Shown: positions 1 through 12,706 of the stretch, piece after piece | Layout of the letters: every line of letters starts with the position of its first letter | Position numbering within the stretch: the stretch's first letter is position 1 | Assembly (NCBI GenBank): GCA_902702965.1 | Contig: CACRXP010000188.1 | Coordinates: 320,831 to 384,830, forward strand | Length of the DNA: 64,000 bases | Origin: Spirometra erinaceieuropaei | Taxonomy: Eukaryota > Platyhelminthes > Cestoda > Diphyllobothriidea > Diphyllobothriidae | Reading direction: 5' to 3' | Made by a program: the position numbers and the translations under genes | The notes under the pieces: generated by a model | Databases searched by the model: none | What the model was told of the DNA's origin: nothing | Seen by the model: only the letters and a program-made list of their open reading frames with translations

Positions 1-33
1 CACATGCTATATGTGTTTTTGGATTTGTTTAAA

Positions 34-1473
34 TCATTTCTTTGAGATTTTCGCTGGTGAACTTTGGTCTGTAAGTTTTTCATACTCAGACACCGCTTCG
101 TCGACTTTAAATTCAGAGTACCGGCCGGCGATAAGACCCAAGCTAATCACACTCAAGATGAAGTTTCCAAGGAACACAAGGTAGGAGTATGCGACAAAGA
201 CGCCACCTTCCAGGGGTCCTAGCAAGAAACCAAGATTGGCTACGCATCGAAGGTAGGCGAGCGCACGGTCCAAATCATCCCTGGGCACTTTCTTTGTGTA
301 AAGTGATTCCGTCACGGCCAATGCCAATGGCATGCCAACCACGTGAATTAAGATACCGGTTAGTATGAGTGGGATTCCCACCAGCTCTGTGGTGTATTGA
401 AGAAAGGCTGTGACGAAGACCAGCAAGGCATAGGCCAGAACTAAGAGAATGAAACCGACCAACGCCAGACGTCTGTCCTCAATCCGTTTCGATAGGAAAT
501 GCAGGATGAAGCACATCATTATTAGAACTCCACTGGCTCCGAGATATACATAGCTGACCTTCACCTCGTCCCAGTTGAAGTAATGATTTACCACCGGTGA
601 GAGAACAGTCTCCAAGCTCATTACACAAAAATAGGCCGTCAGTACCATGACAAACATTGAGAGGACAGGGTACGTTCGGTAAACTTTCAGCTTTTCACAC
701 TCACTATCGCAGCATCCTCTCTTATTGCGTACCTTCGTCTTATCATTGAGGACGAGTTCTTGTTTTTCTGATGGTACGTCAGAGCCGGGATGTGGAGGTT
801 TCTTCACAAGTGGGTAAAAGAAAATGACCAGTATAGTGTGAAGGCACCAGAGACAAGCCATCAACAGTCCAGGTCCGTTGTAGACACTGAGCGTGAAGTC
901 GCCCATGGTCCAGTGGAGTTTATGCATGAGAAGTGTGCATGCTGGGCCAAACACTATTCCGATCTGCTTGAAAACATAGGTTACAGCCACGTAGGGCGTC
1001 CTCTCCCGAACCGTTGTGGTCCGGGCCAGATCGGCATACATTGGCGTGTCACAGCTTCCGCCAATACCTGATATGAATCTGCCTGCCAAAACTACCCAGG
1101 GCTGCTGGGCGATCAGGTAGGCAAGATTGCCCAGAATTTCTATCAAATTTGCAAGCACAATCAAATACTTTGTGTGAACTCCACGGTGAGCCGCGTAACC
1201 ATAGAGTGGTGTAAACAGAAGCACAGACAGACTAAAGGCGGCCATTGTAGCACCATAGAATTTTTTTGCTGTGTCCTCACTCCAGTATGTGGTAAAGTAA
1301 AGCCACATTGTGGGAAGAATGATTGCACGTTCGATGTTCGTGAACAGGCCCCAGAGGGCAGTAAGAATGGTTATAGCATACTTTTTGGGTACAGTCTTTG
1401 AATGGCAGCAATCAGTGCAAATAGTCAGACATGGTCCCTCGTAATCTGCGAGGACTTTCTCATCTTCCGACAT
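34..1473 (-). CDS. MFSD8/CLN7-like major facilitator transporter, copy 1
   Basis: This is a complete, intronless 479-residue ORF with about 12 hydrophobic segments in the usual 6+6 MFS arrangement. TM1 lies near residues 29-50, TM2 70-93, TM4 124-145 and TM6 195-222; a charged, Cys-rich loop spans about 223-268; TM7-TM12 run from about 270 to 450. Conserved patches include GRFISGIG in TM4, FGPACTLL in TM5 and YNGPGLLMACLW in TM6. The last two match the style of the MFSD8 (CLN7) group, whose human member is a lysosomal channel/transporter. Membrane location is secure; substrate and compartment are inference. The ATG at 1473 is the only start upstream of TM1 and opens a short acidic N-terminus. 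The paralogue at 36353-37942 shares the block ERAIILPTMWLY and the same gene orientation. No frameshift or stop is seen. Other MFS families (for example SLC18-like) are less likely. Confidence 0.88.
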   Translation of the reverse strand: MSEDEKVLADYEGPCLTICTDCCHSKTVPKKYAITILTALWGLFTNIERAIILPTMWLYFTTYWSEDTAKKFYGATMAAFSLSVLLFTPLYGYAAHRGVHTKYLIVLANLIEILGNLAYLIAQQPWVVLAGRFISGIGGSCDTPMYADLARTTTVRERTPYVAVTYVFKQIGIVFGPACTLLMHKLHWTMGDFTLSVYNGPGLLMACLWCLHTILVIFFYPLVKKPPHPGSDVPSEKQELVLNDKTKVRNKRGCCDSECEKLKVYRTYPVLSMFVMVLTAYFCVMSLETVLSPVVNHYFNWDEVKVSYVYLGASGVLIMMCFILHFLSKRIEDRRLALVGFILLVLAYALLVFVTAFLQYTTELVGIPLILTGILIHVVGMPLALAVTESLYTKKVPRDDLDRALAYLRCVANLGFLLGPLEGGVFVAYSYLVFLGNFILSVISLGLIAGRYSEFKVDEAVSEYEKLTDQSSPAKISKK

Positions 1474-3679
1474 CCTGATCGCAAACGGGTGTCAAGCGGT
1501 AAGATTATATTACTAACCCAAGCGACAACGAAATGAATAGCTCCAACTACGCACCCACCCACATGAATGCACCTAACATGCGCCGATCGATTTCTTAGCG
1601 CCCTAACATTCTACACGGTGACGTGTGAGGCAGACTTGACTCTGCGACCAATACTGTGAGCGAACGGATCTCATCGAGAGTTCATTGGCCTTCATAAGTG
1701 CCCTTATATGTGGTTAAGGTTTCACGTGTATGCAGGAATGCAAACCTCTAACGAGGAAAAATGTTGTTAACTCCCTTAGGTCCCGACTAAATTTGGAGTG
1801 AATATGACAAACATATTACAGAATAGATCTTTTTGTAGTAATTGTAAAATACTTTAGATGAGAACATAGTAATTTGAAAATCAGAGACATGATGTGGTTA
1901 GTTCGGCTTTATGTTAAAATTTCTCAGTTACACTCAAGGCGGCTGCCTACGGTCATTATGGTGTGCTTCTTATCTAATGCACTCGGTTGAAAGTCTCAAC
2001 CGGTTTGAGGGAATTCAACGAATGATCTTTCAACCAGGAATATCATTTTGGATTTTATGCTTTTTCGGAAATAAATGTTGTCATTGGACTCTAACCTTCA
2101 GGCCTGGCAGGAACTTGAGAACATATTTGCAGCTTCTTCATAATGTAATAGGTCAAAATTATCCTAAAAAAGGGCTTATTATATAATAATGTCGGTGCGC
2201 GTGTACCTATGAGCTTAAATACCCCATATTTTAGAAGCATTTTACTTTCAATTTATGAGGTCTTATATCCAGGAAACGTAAGCTAATTAATTTTTTTAAA
2301 CGCTCATTTTCCGCCAATGCCTAGCGGATTCGTTGCTCCACCGATATAGAAAAACGCCAACTACTGTTTTCTCTTATTATAATAATGTCCTCAAGCTTTC
2401 TAATAAACAGCGATTTTCCGCGGGACAGTATTGCATTTTACATCACTATTTTTTCTCTCGAAAACAAATTAAAAAGGAAATGGTGATCAGGCGTAACTCA
2501 TGGGCTTATGTTTAATAAGTATGATAACGGAGAACTCCCCGTCCAAATTAGGTTATCTGATTCACTGAAAACTACAAGGGTAAGTTCTGTTGTAAGCATG
2601 TATATTTGCTGTTTCAAACATTTGGAATATTTCAGTTTTCATTGTAAAGAGTTGTCGCAATCGTTATTATTTTTGCAATTGAGACTTTCCGTCCACAAGT
2701 TTAATGACACAGTAAAAAACTTGGTAAAGAACAAGGTTAGAAGAAACCATTAGTTTAGGGGTCTGTTAGTATCAAAAAGAAGCAGAATCTCGTTGTTAAT
2801 TTTATAAGTCTTTAATTTAGGCAGTTACCAATATTCGAATATACGGAAAATATTTAAACTTGGAAGGGGATATGGCTCCTGCGGTTTTCGACCATAAGTG
2901 AAATTCGAGATTTCGATGTGTGATGAGGCATCTCCTTAACCTCGAGGCAAGCACTTATTTGTACAAGCAGATGGGTGCCTATGGTTCATGCTTTATCAAT
3001 TGCAACTTAAACATTCTCCCGTGTGTTTGCTGCAATGCAGGAGCACTTAAAAGCAAAAAGTGACCGCTAAAGTGTTGTCAGCTAAAGCAGTAAGTCAAGT
3101 GAATATGGGCATCCGTACTACAATTCACGTCACGTAAAACTCCAGGTGGTCCGGTTAGGTTCAGAGTTAAAGCTTGAGACACGAGAATAGGTATCCCCTG
3201 TAGTCATCGGGGTTTTCATTCTGGTATCTTACCATTGTGCAAAGAGGTTCGTGGAAGAACAAGTTATTTGCTGAAGGATTTCAAGTGATAACAAAACGGC
3301 CCGTATTTGGGAATTATAGAATAATTCGAATTCTAAGGCGTAATGAAAGTATATAAGCAACTATAGCAAACTTGTCCCAAAAAGTATGCGGTCTGTCAGG
3401 TCTCGATTTATTTCTATCTATTTTCGATGATGATTGACCATGACCAATTGGGTGATGTGCAGTTGTACATTTCTCAAGGGGTGCACACCCTCGTTGTTTA
3501 AACGTATCTTTTCGACTAGAAAACGTTATCTAGGCATAGTTTCAATGCTGATTATCGTGCAGCAGAATTTCAGTATATTTCAGTTACTGTAGGATTCTAC
3601 TTTTAAACGCTCTTCTTTCATGCGCCTGCAAGGCTAGATTCAGTGGAAAGTGGCTACTTAAGCAGTTAGTTGGCGCTTT
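1474..3679. other. Intergenic, upstream of transporter copy 1; no gene recognised
   Basis: AT-rich sequence with only short ORFs (the longest is 91 codons at 1911-2186) that resemble nothing I know. It must contain the promoter of the minus-strand transporter, but no convincing TATA box or initiator could be singled out. Confidence 0.5.
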
Positions 3680-3812
3680 GACAGATTTGGATAATTCATC
3701 TGAACTATTTACGAAAAACTCGGCATTCTCGGTGGCAGTCAAACCCACGACAACAAGGACAATGTTTGAATACAGCCAACGCTCTAGCCACCTGAGCTAC
3801 GAGTCCCACCAA
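3680..3812 (-). repeat. tRNA-derived SINE, family S1 (copy a)
   Basis: Read on the minus strand this begins with a tRNA-like head: an A-box-like GTAGCTCAGGTGGCTAGAG followed about 35 bases later by a B-box-like GGGTTTGACTGCC. It continues into a short body ending AAATCTGTC. The same head-body-tail order recurs at 3885-3990, 20044-20180 and 25708-25828, which defines a SINE family of about 130 bp. RNA polymerase III transcription is inferred from the boxes. Confidence 0.72.
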
Positions 3813-3884
3813 AGGCTGTGAATTTAATCATGGGTAATGTAACCCAAATGGGATTAGATTCACGGACTTCAGTTTCGCCTCCTA

Positions 3885-3990
3885 ACCTTAGCTATTACAT
3901 CGCTGGCCGTACTCAAGCCTTGTCCTCATTGTCAAGGTTTCGAGTCCCACCGGGGCTGTCGAGTTTATCACAACTGGTCAGATGAATACT
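3885..3990 (+). repeat. tRNA-derived SINE, family S1 (copy b, eroded A box)
   Basis: This is a plus-strand copy of the same SINE, lying head-to-head with copy a about 70 bases away. The B box (GGTTTCGAGTCCC, near 3937) and the body (CTGTCGAGTTTATCAC) align with the copy at 25708-25828. The A box is degraded. Confidence 0.62.
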
Positions 3991-4309
3991 TAGGGGAAAG
4001 TAATTTTTCGATTTAATTCAAACACCATAAAAACTGATATATTTTATGGGTAAAATGCACAAAAGTCTCCAATCCTGTATTCACTGTGCAGTAAATCATG
4101 CCATCTTTAAATTTTATTCTCAAAGAATACTTAACCTTTGGTTTTCAAATCATTTGTAAAAATAAGATCGGTGAAACTATAAAACATCTATTCAAGCAGC
4201 GTTGCTTTCGTCTGTTTATTTATTCGCCCTATGAAGTATGGAACATAGTGCACAACTACTGCAGCATTTAGAAGTCCTTAACGATATGTACAAATACATG
4301 AATTTTCTT

Positions 4310-5216
4310 TAATGAAAAGTATACAGCTCGAATTTCGGGAGCTCCAAGTGTGATTGTATCAGCACGCCGGGTTCAAAATTATTCAGTAATTAAAAATCGG
4401 TAGGGGTATGTTATGTAACCTTTCTGGGAAAACTACAGTTAGTTACAACACCAACACCACTCATGTCCATGCCCGAAATAGGTAACCCTCAAGCCTTTAT
4501 CGAAAAGTCCAGCGTGGCCGTAACCTAAACCCAAACCTCAAAAACGTAGTTTTCAACCATAATCATAAACCCTAACCCCAACCGTAACCCGGAAACCTTA
4601 AGCCAAGAAGCTCTAAACGTAGCCTCAACTCTAAGTCTAAACCCTTACCCATGACTGGAAACTCTTACCTTAGGATGAACCCAACCCCTAACACTAACCC
4701 TCACCCTATCCTTTAGTCCGATAGGGACATCTTAACGTCAGTTATACTAGGAAGGGTCACAATTCGTGTATCGCTTAGCCCCTTTGCCACCTATTGTCAT
4801 TCAAAGCGTTGTGAACCACATCTACCTGGATAGGCCGAGAAGAAAGATTTCCTAGCAGCCAGCATGGGGTCACATATCCCATCCTTACCCATTAACCCCT
4901 TAAAAATCCAATTTGCCCTTCTTTCGAGTATGATGACTAAAGATGATACGCTGCGCTATTTGATGAGCACAACAAGGGGTAGTTTGTTCACTTTTCTGAA
5001 GAATACATCTGGATTTACAAGTGCGTCCAAAGTCAGTAAAAATATTCAAACAGCCTAATAACCTACTTTGTACAATGTAGATTTTTTAGACGCATAGAAA
5101 GGAGTGCATTAGATAATGCCATGGGATAATCAGTTTTACAACCAAGCTTGACTAATTCTTTCCACTCGAAAACACATTTCAGCATTTCCGATAGCATTTC
5201 ATATGAGAGGTCACCT
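4310..5216. repeat. Degenerate relatives of the 11.7 kb foldback element
   Basis: The segment near 4365-4385 shares CGGGTTCAAAATTATTC with the interior of the foldback at 11697-12706. The segment 5140-5215 (TTTTACAACC..., then TTTCAGCATTTC..., then ATTTCATATGAG) resembles its right end at 12596-12672. The order and spacing suggest a decayed copy split by other sequence, including the telomere-like tract. The match is by eye and patchy. Confidence 0.35.
4518..4712. repeat. Degenerate telomere-like (CCCTAA)-type tract
   Basis: The tract is rich in variants of AACCCTAACCC (for example at 4567-4590 and 4681-4710), interspersed with unrelated bases. The flatworm telomere unit is TTAGGG. The array here is very imperfect and internal, so it is either an ancient interstitial telomeric tract or the interior of a MITE. 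Similar degenerate hexamers lie inside the small inverted-repeat elements at 18782-18967 and 53580-53750, which favours the MITE reading. Confidence 0.5.
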
Positions 5217-5220
5217 ATTA

Positions 5221-8200
5221 TCGGTTAAACTGCAGGTCATGCTATGTTTGCCTAAACATCGTATCGTATATTTCCCACCTTTTATGTGATGAAAAGTTCG
5301 AGACGAGACAGATTACGGAGTGAAAAACTAAGTCAAAGAGTCTATAGAATTTAGTATTCTGAAAACTCGCAGATTGTGTAGACTTTTTAAAATGTATATT
5401 TACGTAGGAAGGGGTGGGGGACCGATTATGGACGTTTTTAATAACTGAAATTTGGATAACAGTGTTTCCTGTTTAATCAGACCGTAGTAAACCAGGACGT
5501 TTCGGCGCGATCACGTTTGACTAGATTATTTGAAGCTAGTAGAAGAGTTAGGACGATTATTGGCGCTTCATTTTGAATTCGCAATTGGAAAACCGAAAGT
5601 ATATTAAAACGATCATTTATAAAACGGCGAAAAACCTCCTGCATTCAAATGGTTAAGCATCTGGTAATTTCCGTCCAAATGTGCTAATGCCCCTTGATAC
5701 AACTAACCCTAAGTTGATTCTAATACTGGATGGTCCAATACTTCGAGCGAATTCCCCAACTTGATTATTCTATTGGCTCAATGACATGCACCCCTAATTT
5801 AGTTGCTACAGGAAACCACCGGCTAAGCATTTCCTTAACATCTGGGCCTTTCCAACATGTTTGTGTGTTTTCGATTTTTTCAAACGACTTCGGAACACGA
5901 GCTCTAACCTCACCGTTGACTGGTCGCCGTATCATGCGAGAGATTATACTGAGTAGCATTATCCTACAACAATACTGTGTCCCTTCGCTGTCCATGAATG
6001 TCGTTGCAACCAATGATACCATTTACGGTTTTGATGAACCCCCTGCTGTTACTGGTGTTCGTCGTTGACCAAAGTTCAATGACCATTCTACTGTACTCAT
6101 TAAACTACGGCTTTCACTGTCCAATGAATGTTTACTCTGACTTAACTTTGATGAATAAGTTCACGAAGGTCATGATGGCCAGGTTCTATTTTCTTCAGAA
6201 AAATTTGCATTGCAATAACTCCCCTCGGCCTCTGCTTTCTGAATTTTAGACGATGTATTAATTTCTCACTCATTTCTTCTGAGATCGTTGCTTTCATTGA
6301 CGTCTTGCCTTGTCATTTAACCGGTCAATACAGTCCTACATGTCAAATATTTGTCCGTTGTTCGACGAAGAGGTTCATCTGGCTAGCTGATGCGTACGAA
6401 TCGTGGTTTTCCAAGCTGCGAATAGTTGAATAACCAAAACCGAAGTTTGTTTAATATCAAAGTGTTAGGCCTACCTTGTCTTCTCTGTCATTCATTTTAA
6501 AGGTCACACGAACTTATTGATGGGTATGGGGCCATTTGAGTCGCCCGAACTTATAGCAGCTTTTGGCCTATGCTTGTGACATTTTTTTAAATAAAATTGA
6601 TGCCCATTCAGCTTACACATGATTCCGCGAATGAACTATGCTAAACGGACCATACTTTTAGCAGTTTTATATATCGGAAGCCACATAGAGATGGTTTTTT
6701 CCGTGATTCTATCTCTTGCTGCGGTTCATGTTTCTGTTCAAAATTGTGCTTATTGAGGGCAGAATGCAGAGTACAAAGCAAATCCTCATCAAACTTTTAT
6801 CATAATTCTGCGTGATTTGTTAAATATTGGGCGACTTTCAAAGTACTGGATATGTTTACTTCCAGATTTTTTCATGTGTTCCATACGTTCGGATTTATTT
6901 AATAAACATCGCTTATATCTACCCACTGAGAGAACCCTTGCACTATCTTCCATAATACACGGCAACGATCGCGTGTGGTTTTTGCATCCCCTTGTGTAAA
7001 GTCAAGTGTTGTTTTCCCAAACAAGTGCACTTGTGTTTTCTTTTGTGTTGTTTTTGGTTTAAGCACTAAAAAGAAAGCTGGCGAATAATTCTCAAATAGG
7101 GGTTTCACCTATGAAAACTGCCGCATTGAAAACTGAAGCTATGCTGGCAATTGTAGTACCGAAAGAGTTTAACTAAGCTTTCAATAAGAATTCCGCGCTA
7201 TGTCAGTCCTGGCGCAAAGCAGCCCGACTGAATTGGTTAATAAAAAACAGATTATTTATGCATTTCAGTGGCGCCCGTAAAATTATATGCCCATATGCAC
7301 AGAAATGGACGAAGTATCCTAAGCATGGATCTTTGGAGTGTGGGTTCATCCAGATATTCATGGAGGTGCCAAGCTGAACATATAGATCTTCCGAGTCAAA
7401 AAAGGTTATATATATTTAAGAGGGCATAAACTGCCGGGAAGACTTTGATTCGATGATTAAATCCCATGGTTTCATCTGTTATTCGAAAATGTAAAATCAC
7501 GGGCCATCTAAACTTGGGAGAATATTTCATATGAAAAAGACATAAGTTTGTTTGCTATCATAATCTGCTCCTGTCAACACGATTGCACCGAAAACCCTGT
7601 AGAATTTTCTGGTTTCAGCAAAGTCCTGACTCATCCTGCTGTCGAAGGGTTACTTTTCTGGCAGTCCTAGTGCGTCTTTTTTCAGTGAGCTGTCAGTTTA
7701 GTACTGATCCAATGAAAAGAGCCGCCATCCTTGTGAAGGTTTGCTTAATTTACGTGTAGACCTGGCATAAGCAGCAATCACAAAAGTGCAATTTTTCAAT
7801 AGTCTTAAACAAATAACGAGACCAGGCTTTTCTGCAGCTGTGCCAACTATTTCCAGACGGCTACAGAATTCACCTGTCTGCTAACATTAACAGTATCCAG
7901 GCTACTTAACTGAACTTATTTCTGCAACTTTTAATTGCTGCTGTATGTCCTGTTAATGTTTAAATTGTCGGCCCGAGGTTTTAGCTATCCTGACACAAAG
8001 GGAGTGGCAGTTTGATGGTTGAATTCACGGTATATCACTTTACGAGGTTTCTGTCGTACCACCGATAGTAGTCAATGGTACTTAATCAAATAATTGCTCG
8101 TTACTTATATGCATAACATAATAATTATGAGTGACTTCCTCCTATTAAATCGCATTAAAACTGACAGCCGAAGAATACATATTAGGGACTTTCTTTTCCA

Positions 8201-11200
8201 TTTCGACAATAAGCGTAATGACTTATTGTGGTACTCTAATTTGGGGCTTATTTTCCGTTTGTCTCTGTAATTCGAATTTGAGAATTAAAAAAATATTTCA
8301 ATGCTCAAACACTTTTAGACACTTCCTTCGTATTTTTAAACTGAAGTTTAATGCTCCACACCTGACGAGAACCCATAATAGAAGAAGAAACTCGATGGAT
8401 TGTCAAACAGTAATCGTCTTAAAACCTTTGTCGCATTGTGCGTCCGTCACATAACTTGATTTCTCTTACCGCACTTTAACCATTTAGCAGAAAGTGTAAG
8501 TTCAATCTCCATGGCACCAGATACGTTTGTTTGACATTTAAAATTAATCCTCAAAAAGTGACGGGCATAGCACATGCACTGTAATCAGACCTATTCCATC
8601 CTCTCACGCCTGGGGCTATCTACGTTGGAAGTGTACGCGTAGCTTCCCTTCATGTTCTTTTAGATCATTAGACTACAAATTCAGCCAGTATCCGACTGCA
8701 AAGCCTCCTGTTGTCTACGGAATGTTTTGTATTTTAATGTCATCTGATTTGAAAGCACTTTGTCCCAGGTCTCCAGAACAGCATCCGACAACGGTAGGTT
8801 GAAGGACCCCACTTAGATATCCGAAGGCTGCGGATCGTTTCACATGGGGCTTTATCTTGGCTTTTATTTGCAGGCCGTTGCAGACATTATATTACCAAGA
8901 GCAATTATTTCTCATGACCTCAAACCATTACTCAAATTTCGTTATTTTTTGAAAATTTGCATTTTGTCTATTTTTTCGTGAACGCACTCATTCCCGTTGG
9001 CATGCGAAGGTGTACGATGAGTCTTTCGACAGAAATCCAGGCAATCCCTGTATATTCGGTCATTTCGTCAGATTACCGTCTGGGGTGCTCCCTCACCCTT
9101 AAAACCCTAATTACCAGCATTCACGTATGCACAGTCTACCGACAATTAAGTGAGGTCCTTCCCTTGCCTTTGCTCAGCGTTCTCAAGATCATGTTGAAGT
9201 AGACTTAATTTGTTTGTCAACCTCTCCACTGAGGACGCAAAATACCGTTTGAGAAACCCGAATGACAATTTTTACATTTGGATCGGAATGCATGGGTGAA
9301 AATGACTACAACATAAATATAAATCTAAACAGTCTTGTTAGCAATCGTCGTACTGGGGATCGAGCAGACCACTTATGTGTGCGCTTAAAGAGCTTCAGTG
9401 GTGTGGATGCGAAAAATACCATCACGTCAAGCACTAAATGGACCTCATTAAGTGGCGCAGTTTGTCGTCGTAGACTTGAGATGAATCTTGCCTTGATCTA
9501 ATTGTGGTGATGAAACCCTCGGTGAACGGCTAAAGACGACTGGATGGCATAGCGATCGGACTAAGTTTGACCTTCCCATCCGATCCACATTAGTTTGCAT
9601 ATGATATTCTCTTGGAAGATATCTAAGATTCCACAGAGCGGCGCGAATGTTCATTCGGTTGGTTTTGTAGATGTTCGGTCGTTTAACCAAGAGCTGTCTT
9701 TGGTTTTGTAAGCCAGTCAAACATTCGTTCGGCGGCAAGGTCTGTCGGGTTTGTGGCGTAATCCGCATGCACTTTTTAAATAGCGAGATGAGTGTTTTAG
9801 TGTCTGAGTGACCAAGCCGTTTTCTGCATCAAGACTTTTTGTTGGGCTAATGGGCTTTGCCAAGCCTTTCGCACATTTCATCCAGTTTTCTCAATTTAAT
9901 GAAAAATATCTAACTAGACTGTATTAGACCACTGTTTAATTTTTTAAGGGTATAATTTATAAGCCTCTATGTTTATCATTCTGATCCTGATATACTAATA
10001 GAAAGGCCACTCTGCTATAATATGCCTACGCTGCAAGCCGGGCTGAAAATACTATTGATTTCTCGGACTATCTGAAGAATATGACTGCCAATTGGCTGAT
10101 TTGCGATCAGACTCACTATCGGAGCTGTGTGGCGTTGCGTGTTCCCATATCCTGCCTAGGGGTTACCTTAATAAAAAAACTCTAGATTATGTCTATTAGT
10201 CGACAAATTTTTCATTCACTTTCAGTCTTATATGAGTGTACATGGGAGTTGGTTCAATTTGAACAAACAGAAAACGGAATCTACAGCTATTATCGAATTA
10301 GCCTTTACTTCATGCATTATCTTCCACAATGTTACAGGACCTCCAAGCACCTTTTTATTTTGTTTGACGGCATTTCTTAAAGTAAGTTATGCAAGATAAA
10401 ACATTTATGACAGCCAGACTTCTAGCAGTTTCATCAAGCATGATGAGGTGCGTTCCAGAGGGTTCCTACCTGAGCAGCAACGAATCGTTATGTTCAGCGG
10501 AAAGGATCCACACATCGTTAGGTTAAAAAGGATAAAAAGGGCAAGTTTTATATTCTTTCACGAAGTTGCATTTTTACGGACGGAAAGTAATTTTTCAGTT
10601 TTACTGAGGATCAATTTTTGGCGGTTAAGACGAAGAGACTTTCTAACTCTTAATGATGAATTCAGTAGGGGCTTGAACGTTTGTTGCTTACTCTGTTCCA
10701 CTAAGACCTGTTGCATATCAGCTTGTTGTATAAACAGTTGAAACGCACTGACCTTGTTTTTGAAGCAAAACCCGTCAATCATTGCAGTATTCATTAACAC
10801 TGACCACCAACACCATCAAGATTTGCGATTTTCGAAAGTCAACGCACGTTATAAGAACTAAAACTAGACGTGAATACAAAACAGATGTTCAAGATGAAAA
10901 TCGTCGAAAAGAGATGTTATCGATCCTAATCGATACTTGGGATAGCGGATCTGGCGGTGGGGGCTTCCAACGATGCAGACTTTACTCTTCCACAGAGATT
11001 ATTTTTAATCTAAATAACTGTCCTTTGTGTCCAGGACTTTCTCCTAACAACTGGGTTTAGTTCCTGTATTCGTACGCTTTTTGTTCCGCTTCCTTAAAGC
11101 CTGACTATCAGAGACGATGCGAAGCAACCCACCTCTATTTGCATGCCGCATTTTTGATGCATAATGCTGCTTTTATGATAGGGCTTTGAAATGTCCGCCT

Positions 11201-11696
11201 TATAGAGCCAAACAAACCAAATCTGAAAAACTCGTGGACTTTGCATTACATCAAAGCCAAAAGCCAAGACATCGAAGTTGTACATCGAGTGTAAACATAC
11301 GGTACACTTTTGTTTTGCTCAATATCTGGAGACTTGTCGTCAAATCGCCGCGTTATTTAAGTTATTGCTGCGGCGACTGAATTCAAGGGTATCCTGGACA
11401 ACATTCATGAACATTTTTTGGCTGTTTGTGCTCTTTATAAGTCGCCATAAGGATGATATATATAACGTCTTTTTCGGAAAAATATGGCCGTTTCGGCTAA
11501 TTATGTTTTTCTAGGCAGAGACATCATTGGAAAACTTTACTGACATAATAAAAAATAGACCCCATTTACCGAAATCCACGAATTTTTTGAGGTGGTGCTA
11601 TACTTAGTAGCTTTTTGCTACCCACATTTTTCCCAAACGAAGCGGCTTCTTGCCGAAAGGAGGCCGTAAACAGGGGTTTTAATCGAACACGTCCAC
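5221..11696. other. Long gene-free stretch
   Basis: About 6.5 kb of AT-rich sequence with only short unconvincing ORFs (up to 112 codons at 5730-6068). I recognise no transposon domain, RNA gene or conserved protein on either strand. Very old repeats or non-coding exons cannot be excluded by eye. Confidence 0.5.
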
Positions 11697-12706
11697 AAGA
11701 CGTGATTTTCCTGGAAGGAGTACAGTTGGTGGGCTAACTCATGAAATGTCAACCGAAATTCCGAAATGCGTTCCCGTTTTGAAAAGATTAATTAAGTAGG
11801 GTTGTAAAACTAGTCATCCTGCAGCGTAATTCTATAATGATCCAGTTACCCCAGGGTGTCGGATTTCGAATGAACTGGCTTCCGACTGCATGAAAGAACC
11901 ATACTCTGCAAATAATGACTACTTAAGTAGCATAATATTTTCTTATTGATTTTCGATGCCCTTGAAAAGTCAATTATATTTTATGGAAACCATGCCCAAA
12001 AATATTCATTCTTTTACATCTTCGGTAGAAAATAACGTCTTGTTCCAATTTTATACTCGGAAGAAGGATATAATTCGGTTTCAAAAAGTTTCTGATTGTG
12101 AGATTTTTTAATATCGTGAAATGGCCGTTCGCAAAATGTCATGTATCTGTAGTTACTAATGTGGTTAACAATATTTCTTATATCCATTGTTTAATTTTAT
12201 GAACCCCATATGGTCTCCTCTTAATACTACAGAGAAATGCATGGTTTTCCATACACAGAAAATATACGGCTTGTTGGTTTGAAACCCTGAATGCAAGTTT
12301 AAAAGCAGGTCGGGTTCAAAATTATTCGGGAATGAGAAAATATATTTATAACCGAATTATACTCTTTTTGCGAGCGTAAAATGTGAAGAAGGCGTGCCAT
12401 TATACCGAATATATAAATTTTTATGCAATATAAATGAATTTTCACTTGCATCGAAAATCAATAAGAAAATATCATGTTACTCAAGTAGTCATTCTTTGCA
12501 GAGTATGGTTCTTGCATGCAGTCGGAAATCAGTTCATTCGAAAGCCGACACCCTGGGGTAACTGGATCACTATAGGATTATGCTGCAGGATGACTAGTTT
12601 TACAACCCTACCTAATTTATCTTTCCGAAACGAGAACGCATTTCGAAATTTCGGTTGACATTTCATGCGTTAGCCCACTTACTGTACCTCCTGCATCAGG
12701 ACGTTG
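11697..12706. repeat. Long inverted-repeat (foldback) element FBa-1
   Basis: The left arm starts at GTACAG followed by TGGGCTAACTCATGAAATG (11718 onward). The right arm is its reverse complement, ending near 12690. Matching continues inward through AACTAGTCATCCTGCAG, GTTACCCCAGGGTGTCGG, GACTGCATG, AACCATACTCTGCAAA and TATTGATTTTCGATG. The arms are at least 270 bp, and weaker pairing (ATAATTCGGTT) extends to about 12090 and 12350. No transposase ORF lies in the roughly 220-bp centre. A related element is at 35185-36195. Long-arm elements of this kind include Foldback and some Mutator-like DNA transposons; the class is not proven here. Confidence 0.8.

Noticed and set aside
4518..4712. True telomere end
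   Set aside because: Hexamers are highly degenerate and flanked on both sides by ordinary sequence, so this is not a chromosome end.
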